Source: Bacillota bacterium
GTDB lineage: Bacteria; Bacillota; UBA4882; UBA8346
Direction: 5' to 3'
DNA length: 11,902 bases
Assembly: GCA_003501365.1 (NCBI GenBank)
Contig: DNPP01000350.1
Span: 1 to 11,902 of the forward strand
The notes below the pieces were generated by a model. That model saw only the letters and a program-made list of their open reading frames with translations. It did no database searches and was not told the origin of the DNA. The position numbers were made by a program, and so were the translations under genes. Below, in pieces: positions 1-5,921 of this stretch (position 1 is the first letter of the stretch; every line of letters begins with the position of its first letter).

Positions 1-151
1 CCGACAAACATCTGAAAATGCTAAGACTCCGACATTCCAGAAAACGCTTATACAACGTGAGGTTAAAGTGAAGCTGGTATTTGGGGTAACGGGGGCTTCC
101 TCTATTTAATTCTGAGCTAAATACCGCATTAAAATAATCCGCAAAATATAC
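1..151. other. Left-edge stretch without a firm gene
   Basis: No convincing gene is visible here. A plus-strand frame is open from base 2 to a TAA at 107-109 (35 codons, reading on from outside the window) and could be the tail of an upstream gene. Its last residues read LVFGVTGASSI. An open run of that length is expected by chance in one of six frames, so it is not called. No terminator follows it. Confidence 0.4.
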
Positions 152-337
152 TTAAATAGATTCTTCTTTATAGGTCTTTCCCTTATATTGCCAGCGCCCA
201 TTTCCAAGACTTTGAGCAGGCTTATAATTACCGGAAAAACTAATAGAATCCGGAATTTCAGATTGGGTTACCTTAGTTTTCTCACTACTCATTTCCTTTT
301 TTAAACCATCAATTTTTTTCACAGTTGATTCCCCCAT
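152..337 (-). CDS. Small hypothetical protein (61 aa)
   Basis: I do not recognise this protein. It is a short, hydrophilic, Lys/Glu/Ser-rich product with no membrane segment or signal peptide. The C-terminal third has an aromatic/Gly patch, GNGRWQYKGKTY (residues 45-56), that looks like a small beta-hairpin and is the most protein-like part. The start is uncertain. The ATG at 337 has no clear ribosome site. An internal ATG at residue 16 (MSSEK) has AAGGA just upstream, but only about 2 nt away, which is too close. A TATAAT-like box at 454-459 on the minus strand could serve it, but no good -35 accompanies it. It lies downstream of the etfA terminator in the same direction, so it would need its own promoter. 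It may equally be a chance frame. Confidence 0.4.
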   Translation of the reverse strand: MGESTVKKIDGLKKEMSSEKTKVTQSEIPDSISFSGNYKPAQSLGNGRWQYKGKTYKEESI

Positions 338-620
338 TTCATAGCTGTTTTTTATTCATTACTATCTATTAAGGACACATACATCTCAATCTTGCACCAT
401 CATTGCGGCAAAATTATCATCCCCAATACTGTTTTGGAGAAAATAATAGTTTTATTATATACCTAAATTGCTCGCTCTCGGAAAATTCTTTATGGGTTAT
501 AGCACATTTAATGTATATTTAATAATCCATTTTATCAGGCCGATAAAATAGAGACAGCCGTCGATTTTGGTCGATGGCGAAGAACTTCAGGGAGTCTCCA
601 AGAAATAGAATCAATAAAAT
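338..620. other. AT-rich intergenic spacer containing two hairpins
   Basis: This stretch has no coding frame worth calling. The left half (338-528) is AT-rich, with a minus-strand TATAAT-like box at 454-459 and a small palindrome ACATTTAATGT at 503-513. The right part (529-598) holds two adjacent inverted repeats, listed separately. It ends against the strong terminator at 622-674. Confidence 0.6.
529..598. ncRNA. Candidate structured RNA element (two adjacent hairpins)
   Basis: Hairpin 1 is a perfect 8-bp inverted repeat, ATTTTATC (529-536) and GATAAAAT (542-549), around a 5-nt loop. Hairpin 2 has GCCGTCGA (557-564) pairing with TCGATGGC (571-578), including one G-U pair, around loop TTTTGG. 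It is enclosed by a further 5-bp pairing of GAGAC (551-555) with GTCTC (593-597). On the plus strand this is followed about 25 nt later by a terminator with a T-run, so a short plus-strand transcript of roughly 150 nt is conceivable. I do not recognise it as a known riboswitch or RNA family, and no strong promoter is visible. Function is unknown. Confidence 0.3.
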
Positions 621-621
621 A

Positions 622-674
622 AAAACCGCAATGCCTGTCCTGATTCAGATAAATCGGGTATCATTACGGTTTTT
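622..674. terminator. Bidirectional Rho-independent terminator after etfA
   Basis: A 12-bp stem (one G-U pair) joins AAAACCGCAATG (622-633) with its partner ending ACGGTTTT (662-673). A second inner pairing, CCTGATT with AATCGGG (one mismatch), stiffens the loop. A-runs lead in and T-runs lead out on both strands, so it can stop transcription from either side. On the minus strand it lies about 45 nt beyond the etfA stop codon and is its natural terminator. Confidence 0.85.
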
Positions 675-718
675 AATTTACTTTTACTTTACACTTAGCA
701 ACGCCTAAAAAAGTTCGC

Positions 719-1912
719 TCAACCACCCAATTCCTTCTTGAACGCCTTAGTCAACATCGGCAGGATCTCAAGCACGTCGCCCACAATTCCGAAGGTTGCC
801 ACCTTAAAGATAGGAGCATCCGGGTTTTTATTGATTGCAATGATAATATCCGAAGACGACATACCGGCTAGATGTTGAATCGCGCCGTGGATACCGCAAG
901 CAAAATAAATCTTGGGTCCGACAGTCTTACCAGTCTGGCCGACCTGATGAGCATACGGGATCCATCCCGCATCAACCGCAGCCCGGGAAGAACCCACCGC
1001 GCCGCCCAATACGGCGGCTAAATCTTTCACCAACTGAAAGTTCTTGGGATCGCCAAGACCGCGGCCACCCGAGACAATAATGTTGGCCTCTTCCAGATTA
1101 ACGGAGTTGCCGACTTCATTCACTACCTCTAAAACTTTAGCGCGAATATTCCAAGCTGTCTTCCCCAGATCAACTTTGGTAACGGTTCCGGCGCGACCCG
1201 GATTTTCCTCCAGGGGCTTAAACACCTTTGGCCGCACCGTCGCCATTTGCGGACGATGGTTCGGACATAAGATCGTGGCCATCAGATTACCGCCGAAAGC
1301 CGGCCGGGTTTGTAATAGATTCTTTTCTGCCACATCGACCGCCAGGCCGGTACAGTCGGCAGTTAGTCCGGTTTCCAGTCGGGCAGCCGCTTTCGGTCCC
1401 AGCGAACGGCCGATGGCGGTAGCGCCTATCAAAATGATATTGGGCTTTTCCTGCTTAACGAGATCGGTTAACACCTGCGCATAAGAATCCTCTAAGAAAT
1501 GTTCCAACTCCGGAGCATCCGCTACCAGCACTTGATCGGCGCCATAAGCAATTAACCGTTTGGACTCCGCTTCGATTTTGCTGCCCATTAATACTGCAAC
1601 GAGCGGCTCGGCAAGCTCATCGGCAAGTTTACGCCCTTCTCCCAGCAATTCAAATGCCACATTGGAAAGTTTACCGTTATGTTGTTCGGCAAAAACCCAA
1701 ACACCCTTGTAAAGAGACTTGTCAATCGTTATCTTCACATCACGGGTTATTTCAATAGCCTGAAATTTACATGTCTTTACGCAAGTACCGCACATGGTGC
1801 AGCCATCTTTGATGACCGCTTTATTATCGATAATTTCAATAATTCCAAAAGGACAACTGGAAAGGCATAATTTACAACCGCGACATTTATCGTTAAAAAC
1901 CTTAATGGCCAT
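719..1912 (-). CDS. etfA: Electron transfer flavoprotein alpha subunit with N-terminal ferredoxin domain
   Basis: This is the FAD-binding alpha subunit of the EtfAB heterodimer, which takes electrons from acyl-CoA dehydrogenases or, in bifurcating forms, splits NADH electrons between an acyl-CoA and ferredoxin. Residues 1-60 form a 2[4Fe-4S] ferredoxin domain with two CX2CX2CX3C clusters (C10, C13, C16, C20 and C38, C41, C44, C48). The Etf alpha N-domain follows (about 68-255). The C-terminal FAD domain (about 275-392) has SGGRGLG (281-287), the GQTGKTV stretch and the alpha signature ending GAIQH (343-347). At 397 aa it is longer than ordinary EtfA by about the size of the added ferredoxin domain. 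This layout matches CarE of the Acetobacterium caffeyl-CoA reductase and LctC of lactate dehydrogenase (family knowledge). AAGGAGG lies 6 nt before the ATG. His342 stands where Ser is usual. etfB lies upstream and a terminator downstream. Confidence 0.96.
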   Translation of the reverse strand: MAIKVFNDKCRGCKLCLSSCPFGIIEIIDNKAVIKDGCTMCGTCVKTCKFQAIEITRDVKITIDKSLYKGVWVFAEQHNGKLSNVAFELLGEGRKLADELAEPLVAVLMGSKIEAESKRLIAYGADQVLVADAPELEHFLEDSYAQVLTDLVKQEKPNIILIGATAIGRSLGPKAAARLETGLTADCTGLAVDVAEKNLLQTRPAFGGNLMATILCPNHRPQMATVRPKVFKPLEENPGRAGTVTKVDLGKTAWNIRAKVLEVVNEVGNSVNLEEANIIVSGGRGLGDPKNFQLVKDLAAVLGGAVGSSRAAVDAGWIPYAHQVGQTGKTVGPKIYFACGIHGAIQHLAGMSSSDIIIAINKNPDAPIFKVATFGIVGDVLEILPMLTKAFKKELGG

Positions 1913-1990
1913 AATGAGCCTCCTTAAAATCTATTCCTATTTATAAGAATACCTATAAATTCTATAATATTGGGTCTAAAAGCAACTCTA

Positions 1991-2074
1991 TCCCTTAAAA
2001 GGTATTTGGGTAACGTTGCATGTCCTAAAAATTATCTACGAAGGATAGTGGTTACCCTTTTAAAGAGCAAGGGA
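1991..2074. repeat. Long inverted repeat between etfB and etfA
   Basis: Two 24-nt arms (1991-2014 and 2051-2074) face each other across a 36-nt spacer. The arm ends pair exactly: TCCCTT with AAGGGA at the base and GGGTAAC with GTTACCC next to the spacer. The middle 11 nt of each arm do not pair simply. It fills the otherwise empty etfB-etfA gap. It could be an mRNA structure that sets the EtfB:EtfA ratio, or a relic of a small mobile repeat. There is no T-run on the minus strand after it, so it does not look like a classical terminator. Confidence 0.6.
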
Positions 2075-2087
2075 TCGGGTTTTGAAA

Positions 2088-2873
2088 TTATACTATTTTT
2101 CGGCACACAATGGCATCAACCAATGATTTTACTTGCACTTCAGGGGGACCTTCAAAAATTTCACCCTGGCATTTTATCTCCGGCACAAAAATGGTCTTAA
2201 CCCACGTAGGTGAGCCGTTTAATCCGGACTTGGCCGGATCTGCCCCAATATCGGCGGCGGACCAGGTTTTAATCTCAGCTTTCTTGGCCCGCATCATGCC
2301 CTTCAATGAAGGCATCCGGGGCTCGTTAATCTCCTTAACAACAGTAATTAACGCCGGCAGGGTCATTTGAACCCTTTCAAAACCATCTTCATTCATCCGC
2401 TCTGCCGTCATTTCGGTCTCACTGATTTCATTAACCTTCTTCACATAAGTAATATGTGGCATACCAAGTTTCTCGGCAATCTCCGGACCCACTTGAGCCG
2501 TATCGCCGTCAATTGCCTGTTTACCGCAGAGGATCAATTGGACATCGCCGATTTTCTCAATTCCTTTCGAAAGCGCATAAGAAGTAGCCAACGTATCGGA
2601 ACCGGCAAATGCGCGATCAGATAATAGAACCGCATCATCAACGCCCATACCGATGGTTTCCCGGAGTTGTTCGGCTACCTGGGGCGGACCCATGGATATT
2701 ACAGTAACCGTACCGCCCAGTTTTTCCTTGATCCGGATTGCTTCTTCCACCGCATACATATCGAAGGGGTTTAAGATACTGGCCACGCCTTCACGAATCA
2801 AAGTATTGGTTTCCGGGTTAATCTTAACTTCAGTTGTATCGGGAACTTGTTTCACGCAAACAACGATCTTCAC
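2088..2873 (-). CDS. etfB: Electron transfer flavoprotein beta subunit
   Basis: This is the partner of EtfA. In bifurcating Etfs the beta subunit binds the second (bifurcating) FAD and NADH; in simple Etfs it binds AMP. The protein opens with MKIVVCVKQVPDT, the usual EtfB N-terminus, and spans 261 aa, the normal length. The stretch MGPPQ (61-65) and the motif GKQAIDGDTAQVGP (117-130) are those of NAD-linked, bifurcating EtfB (Bcd-Etf and CarD types), so bifurcation is the favoured inference. The start is taken as the GTG at 2873: GGAGGAG lies 7 nt upstream, whereas a TTG one codon earlier would be only 4 nt away. etfA follows after 175 nt containing an inverted repeat. The preceding dehydrogenase gene ends in its own terminator, so etfBA may be transcribed partly independently. 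Confidence 0.96.
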   Translation of the reverse strand: MKIVVCVKQVPDTTEVKINPETNTLIREGVASILNPFDMYAVEEAIRIKEKLGGTVTVISMGPPQVAEQLRETIGMGVDDAVLLSDRAFAGSDTLATSYALSKGIEKIGDVQLILCGKQAIDGDTAQVGPEIAEKLGMPHITYVKKVNEISETEMTAERMNEDGFERVQMTLPALITVVKEINEPRMPSLKGMMRAKKAEIKTWSAADIGADPAKSGLNGSPTWVKTIFVPEIKCQGEIFEGPPEVQVKSLVDAIVCRKIV

Positions 2874-2880
2874 CAAATAT

Positions 2881-2887
2881 CTCCTCC
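2881..2887 (-). promoter_or_regulatory. Ribosome binding site deciding the etfB GTG start
   Basis: GGAGGAG on the minus strand lies 7 nt before the GTG at 2873 and 4 nt before an in-frame TTG at 2876. The spacing favours GTG, which also gives the family-typical N-terminus. Confidence 0.8.
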
Positions 2888-2930
2888 TACTTAAAAATAG
2901 TTAAAAAACACTTCACATCTATAGACCTAG

Positions 2931-3026
2931 GAGACAGGAGTCAGAATCCAGAAAAATGTAACTGAATCCTGCGAAGCTATTTTACAAAATTTTATTCTAT
3001 CTCCTGGATTCTAGCTTCTGAATTTT
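2931..3026. repeat. MITE-like imperfect inverted repeat in the bcd-etfB gap
   Basis: AGAATCCAG (2943-2951) is matched in inverted orientation by CTGGATTCT (3004-3012). The similarity extends weakly on both sides, as GGAG/CAGG-rich and TCTCCTGG/TTCTG-rich arms. The composition (GGAGACAGGAGTCAG, TCCTGGATTCTAG) is unlike the surrounding AT-rich spacer and resembles short palindromic repeats scattered between genes in many Bacillota genomes. No open reading frame lies inside. Whether it is multicopy in this genome cannot be seen here. Confidence 0.5.
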
Positions 3027-3058
3027 CGAGCAACCTGAATAGCAATAAGTTCGTACCG

Positions 3059-3081
3059 AAAAAAGCGCCCTTGTGGGCGCT
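3059..3081 (-). terminator. Rho-independent terminator after acyl-CoA dehydrogenase
   Basis: On the minus strand a perfect 7-bp GC-rich stem, AGCGCCC/GGGCGCT with loop ACAA, is followed directly by a run of T residues. It begins about 10 nt past the dehydrogenase stop codon. It should separate the dehydrogenase transcript from etfBA, at least in part. Confidence 0.9.
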
Positions 3082-3090
3082 GGGCATTAT

Positions 3091-4251
3091 TTACTTTTTA
3101 GAAGCGTATTCTTTAATCAACTCAAGTCCGATGATATTCCGTTGTATTTGGTTAGTTCCTTCATAAATCTGGGTGATTTTAGCATCCCGCATCATCTTCT
3201 CGACCGGGTATTCCTTCATATAACCATAACCCCCGAAAACTTGAACCGCATCAACAGTTACTTTCATCGCGGTATCCGAAGCAAACAGCTTGGCCATTGC
3301 CGATTCTTTAGAGAAATTCTTAGCGCCGGAATCGATCATTCTGGCAGTTGCATATACCAGGGCACGAGCTGCCTCAAGTTGAGTCGCCATGTCGGCCAAC
3401 ATATGCTGAATCGCTTGGAAAGAGGAAATCTTTTCACCAAATTGAACCCGTTCCCGCGAATATTTAACGGCTGCATCCAAAGCGCCTTGAGCCACACCGA
3501 TAGCTTGAGCACCGATTCCCGGCCGGGTCCGGTCAAAAGTTTTCATGGTGGCGATGAAACCAACCCCTTCTTTACCACCTAGCAGGTTCTCTTTAGGAAT
3601 ACGGCAGTTGTCAAAGACCAACTCACGGGTAGCCGAAGCCCGGATTCCCATTTTGTTCTCTTTTTTTCCAAAACTAAAACCGGGGGTGCCTTTCTCAACG
3701 ATAAAACAGCTGATGCCGCGGGGACCTTTTCTCTTATCGGTTACTGCCATTACAGTATAGATCTCGGCTTCACCACCATTGGTAATCCATTGTTTGGTAC
3801 CGTTAATGACATATTCATTGCCATCTAAAACTGCAGTAGTCTCCATACCGGACGGATCACTGCCGGCATTGGCTTCAGTAGCGCCGAAGGCCGCCAATTT
3901 CTTGCCGGCGGCAATTTGCGGTAAGTATTTCTTCTTTTGTTCTTCTGAGCCTAAAACTAAAATCGGCATACAGCCGAGTCCGGAGGCAGCATAACTTACA
4001 GCCACACCGCTGCAGGCCCTGGAAAGTTCTTCCACCACCAGGCATTGCTCAAAAACTCCGCCACCCATCCCACCGTACTCTTCCGGTAAATATACTCCGA
4101 ACAGGTCGGCATCAGCAATTATCTTCATTAAGTCCCAGGGGAATTCGCCGCTCTCATCCAATTCCAATGCTCTGGGTGCAATTTTCTCATCGGCGATCCG
4201 CCGAGCTAAATCCCTAATCATCTGTTGTTCTTCAGTCAAAAAATAATCCAA
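3091..4251 (-). CDS. Acyl-CoA dehydrogenase (short/medium-chain, Bcd-like)
   Basis: This is an FAD enzyme that interconverts acyl-CoA and trans-2-enoyl-CoA and exchanges electrons with Etf. At 386 aa it has the normal family length. Residues 1-115 form the N-terminal helical domain. The middle beta domain holds the first family signature around ATEANAGSDPSG (124-135) and the substrate/FAD loop WITNGG (155-160). The C-terminal helical domain has the second signature QVFGGYGYMKEYP (337-349). The catalytic base is Glu364 in YEGTNQ, the position used by short-chain and butyryl-CoA dehydrogenases. Adjacency to etfBA suggests butyryl/crotonyl-CoA or a related short acyl-CoA, but the sequence does not fix the substrate, so no symbol is assigned (bcd and carC are candidates). 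GGAGGG lies about 11 nt before the ATG, a rather long spacing. A candidate promoter lies upstream and a strong terminator follows. Confidence 0.94.
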   Translation of the reverse strand: MDYFLTEEQQMIRDLARRIADEKIAPRALELDESGEFPWDLMKIIADADLFGVYLPEEYGGMGGGVFEQCLVVEELSRACSGVAVSYAASGLGCMPILVLGSEEQKKKYLPQIAAGKKLAAFGATEANAGSDPSGMETTAVLDGNEYVINGTKQWITNGGEAEIYTVMAVTDKRKGPRGISCFIVEKGTPGFSFGKKENKMGIRASATRELVFDNCRIPKENLLGGKEGVGFIATMKTFDRTRPGIGAQAIGVAQGALDAAVKYSRERVQFGEKISSFQAIQHMLADMATQLEAARALVYATARMIDSGAKNFSKESAMAKLFASDTAMKVTVDAVQVFGGYGYMKEYPVEKMMRDAKITQIYEGTNQIQRNIIGLELIKEYASKK

Positions 4252-4312
4252 AATAACGCCCTCCTCTAAAATGTCGGATTATGAAAGCAAAGATATTGTC
4301 AAATTCTTTTAA

Positions 4313-4342
4313 AGTCTAACATAAGCAATTTAAGCTTGTCAA
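4313..4342 (-). promoter_or_regulatory. Candidate promoter for the acyl-CoA dehydrogenase gene
   Basis: On the minus strand a perfect -35 box TTGACA (4337-4342) is followed after 18 nt by TAGACT (4313-4318, four of six matches to TATAAT). A second TTGACA at 4297-4302 has no well-spaced -10. The gap from kdsD (130 nt) and a palindrome against the -35 support independent transcription of this module. Confidence 0.5.
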
Positions 4343-4343
4343 G

Positions 4344-4360
4344 CCATTGATATTCAATGG
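4344..4360. promoter_or_regulatory. Palindrome abutting the -35 box, possible operator
   Basis: CCATTGA (4344-4350) and TCAATGG (4354-4360) form a perfect 7-bp inverted repeat around TAT, one base away from the TTGACA at 4337-4342. It could bind a dimeric regulator. A 7-bp hairpin with a 3-nt loop and no T-run is a poor terminator for kdsD, so an operator is the better guess. Confidence 0.4.
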
Positions 4361-4381
4361 GTCTATGCTGAAAAATATCAG

Positions 4382-5374
4382 CTATTTCATGCCGGTCATG
4401 CCCTTGACAATATCATGCAAATGAATGATTCCCACCGGATAGCCTTGAGCATCGATCACCGGAAGCACGGTAATGGCTTTTTCCTCCATGATATGCATGG
4501 CCTCGGCCGCCATTTTTTGCTTGAAAATAGTTCGCGGATTACGGGTCATTACTTGTTCGATCGGTAATACCAAAGGATTTTCGTGCTTTTCAAAGATACG
4601 CCGCAAATCGCCATCCGTGATGATACCGGCCAGTTTTCCCTGATCGTCGACGACCACCGCCGCACCGTGGTTACCATGGTCGGTCATTGTTATTACCGCA
4701 TCCCGCACCGTTTTACTCTGGTGAATGAGAGGATTTTTATCCCCAGTATACATCAGACGTTCCACTGTTAACAGCAATTTACGGCCTAAGGCGCCACCCG
4801 GATGAAATAGTGCATAATCTTCCGATGTAAAATTCTTAGCCTTTAAAAGGGTAATTGCCAAAGCATCGCCGACAGCCAGATGGGCTGTGGTACTGGCAGT
4901 AGGCGCCAATCCCAATGGACACGCTTCCTTATCCACAATGATTTCCAGAGCGATATTACTATTCTCGGCCAAAGTCGAAGCCTTGGTCCCGGTCATACTG
5001 ATAATTGGAGTTCCTAGAATTTTTAAAGTCGGCAAAATCGCTAAAATTTCGTCATTTTCGCCACTACCGGAGATGGCGATTAGTACGTCCTGAGGGGTAA
5101 CCATTCCCAGATCACCATGGATCGCTTCCGCCGGATGAAGAAAAAAAGAAGGGGTACCGGTACTGGCAAGGGTGGCGGAAATTTTTCTCCCGATATGTCC
5201 CGACTTCCCCATACCGGTCACCACCACCCGCCCGGTGGAGTTTAATATTAACTGTACCGCCTGAATAAAATCCTCACCCAAATAATTTATCTGCGCTAGA
5301 ATCGTATCCGCCTCAATTTTCAATACTTCCTTGGCCTGCTGCAAATAAACCTGGCCTGCCGCCGTACTACTCAT
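4382..5374 (-). CDS. kdsD: D-arabinose 5-phosphate isomerase (SIS + two CBS domains)
   Basis: It converts ribulose 5-phosphate to arabinose 5-phosphate, the first committed step of Kdo synthesis in the cytoplasm. At 330 aa it matches the KdsD/KpsF length. The SIS sugar-isomerase domain covers about 35-185, with GMGKSGHIG (54-62), the HGDLG loop (86-90), SGSGEN (102-107) and HPGGALGRK (191-199). Two CBS domains follow (about 205-265 and 272-330), with ITDGDLRR in the first. The ATG shares one base with the kdsC stop (TAATG) and its ribosome site AAGGAGA lies inside kdsC, so the two are translationally coupled. It is the last gene of the Kdo block. GutQ/KpsF paralogues have the same architecture, but the setting among kdsA, kdsB and kdsC makes KdsD the sensible name. 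Confidence 0.96.
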   Translation of the reverse strand: MSSTAAGQVYLQQAKEVLKIEADTILAQINYLGEDFIQAVQLILNSTGRVVVTGMGKSGHIGRKISATLASTGTPSFFLHPAEAIHGDLGMVTPQDVLIAISGSGENDEILAILPTLKILGTPIISMTGTKASTLAENSNIALEIIVDKEACPLGLAPTASTTAHLAVGDALAITLLKAKNFTSEDYALFHPGGALGRKLLLTVERLMYTGDKNPLIHQSKTVRDAVITMTDHGNHGAAVVVDDQGKLAGIITDGDLRRIFEKHENPLVLPIEQVMTRNPRTIFKQKMAAEAMHIMEEKAITVLPVIDAQGYPVGIIHLHDIVKGMTGMK

Positions 5375-5919
5375 TATTGTATTTCTCCTTTAGATTGTCC
5401 GTCAGGATTCGCTCTCAAATATAAAGCCAACGCCTCCGGCCATCTTTTCTCGCGTTTTAAAAACAGCTCAATAATCTCACGGACCGCACCGGCGCCGCCA
5501 TATGCTTTGGTGACAAAATCGGCATGCTGTTTCACTTCCAAACAGGCATTATTAACGGCACAACTAAGTGCGGATTTACGTAACGGTATTAAATCATTCA
5601 GATCATCGCCAATATACAACACATTTTCCCAGCCTAGGTTGAACTCTGCCAATAAGTTTTCAATAACTTGTGCTTTATTAACTACACCTTGAAATAAATA
5701 AGGAATATGAAGTTCGCTCGCACGACGCTCAACAATTACCGAGCTCCGTCCGGTTACCCAAACCACTTGATAACCTAATTTCAATAAAATGCTCAATCCC
5801 AATCCATCTTGGGCATTGAAACATTTGGCCTCAAAGCCGTCGGTTCCGATGATAATCCTACCATCGGTTAAAACACCGTCGACATCCATTGCGATTAACC
5901 TTATTTTTCCTGAAGCCAT
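5374..5919 (-). CDS. kdsC: 3-deoxy-D-manno-octulosonate 8-phosphate phosphatase
   Basis: This HAD-superfamily phosphatase removes the 8-phosphate from Kdo 8-P in the cytoplasm. It is a short C0-type HAD of 181 aa (KdsC is usually about 170-190) that works as a tetramer. Motif I is MDVDGVLTDG (11-20), with nucleophile Asp12 and acid/base Asp14. Motif II is TGR (56-58). Motif III Lys is Lys82. Motif IV is GDDLND (104-109). There is no cap domain. The C-terminal tail after about 155 (KREKRWPEALALY) is longer than minimal. The start ATG lies 2 nt after the kdsA stop, and the ribosome site GAGGA sits inside the last kdsA codons, so expression is coupled. Its own stop overlaps the kdsD start by one base. 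Confidence 0.96.
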   Translation of the reverse strand: MASGKIRLIAMDVDGVLTDGRIIIGTDGFEAKCFNAQDGLGLSILLKLGYQVVWVTGRSSVIVERRASELHIPYLFQGVVNKAQVIENLLAEFNLGWENVLYIGDDLNDLIPLRKSALSCAVNNACLEVKQHADFVTKAYGGAGAVREIIELFLKREKRWPEALALYLRANPDGQSKGEIQ

Positions 5920-5921
5920 TT

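Noticed and set aside
2..109. Plus-strand open frame of 35 codons entering from the left edge
   Set aside because: This length is expected by chance in six frames, and the opposite strand is equally open. No motif is recognisable.
1044..1484. 146-codon plus-strand frame opposite etfA
   Set aside because: It is the antisense shadow of a strongly supported gene, with Arg/Pro-rich composition and no ribosome site.
3073..3582. 169-codon plus-strand frame opposite the acyl-CoA dehydrogenase
   Set aside because: It is the antisense shadow of a gene with full family motifs and starts inside the terminator hairpin.
4252..4381. Rex or CcpA (cre) site upstream of the acyl-CoA dehydrogenase
   Set aside because: TTGTCAA-like pieces are present, but neither the full Rex palindrome nor a cre consensus can be made out.
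4369..4384. GCTGA/TCAGC mini-hairpin at the end of kdsD as a terminator
   Set aside because: A 5-bp stem with a 6-nt loop and no T-run is too weak.
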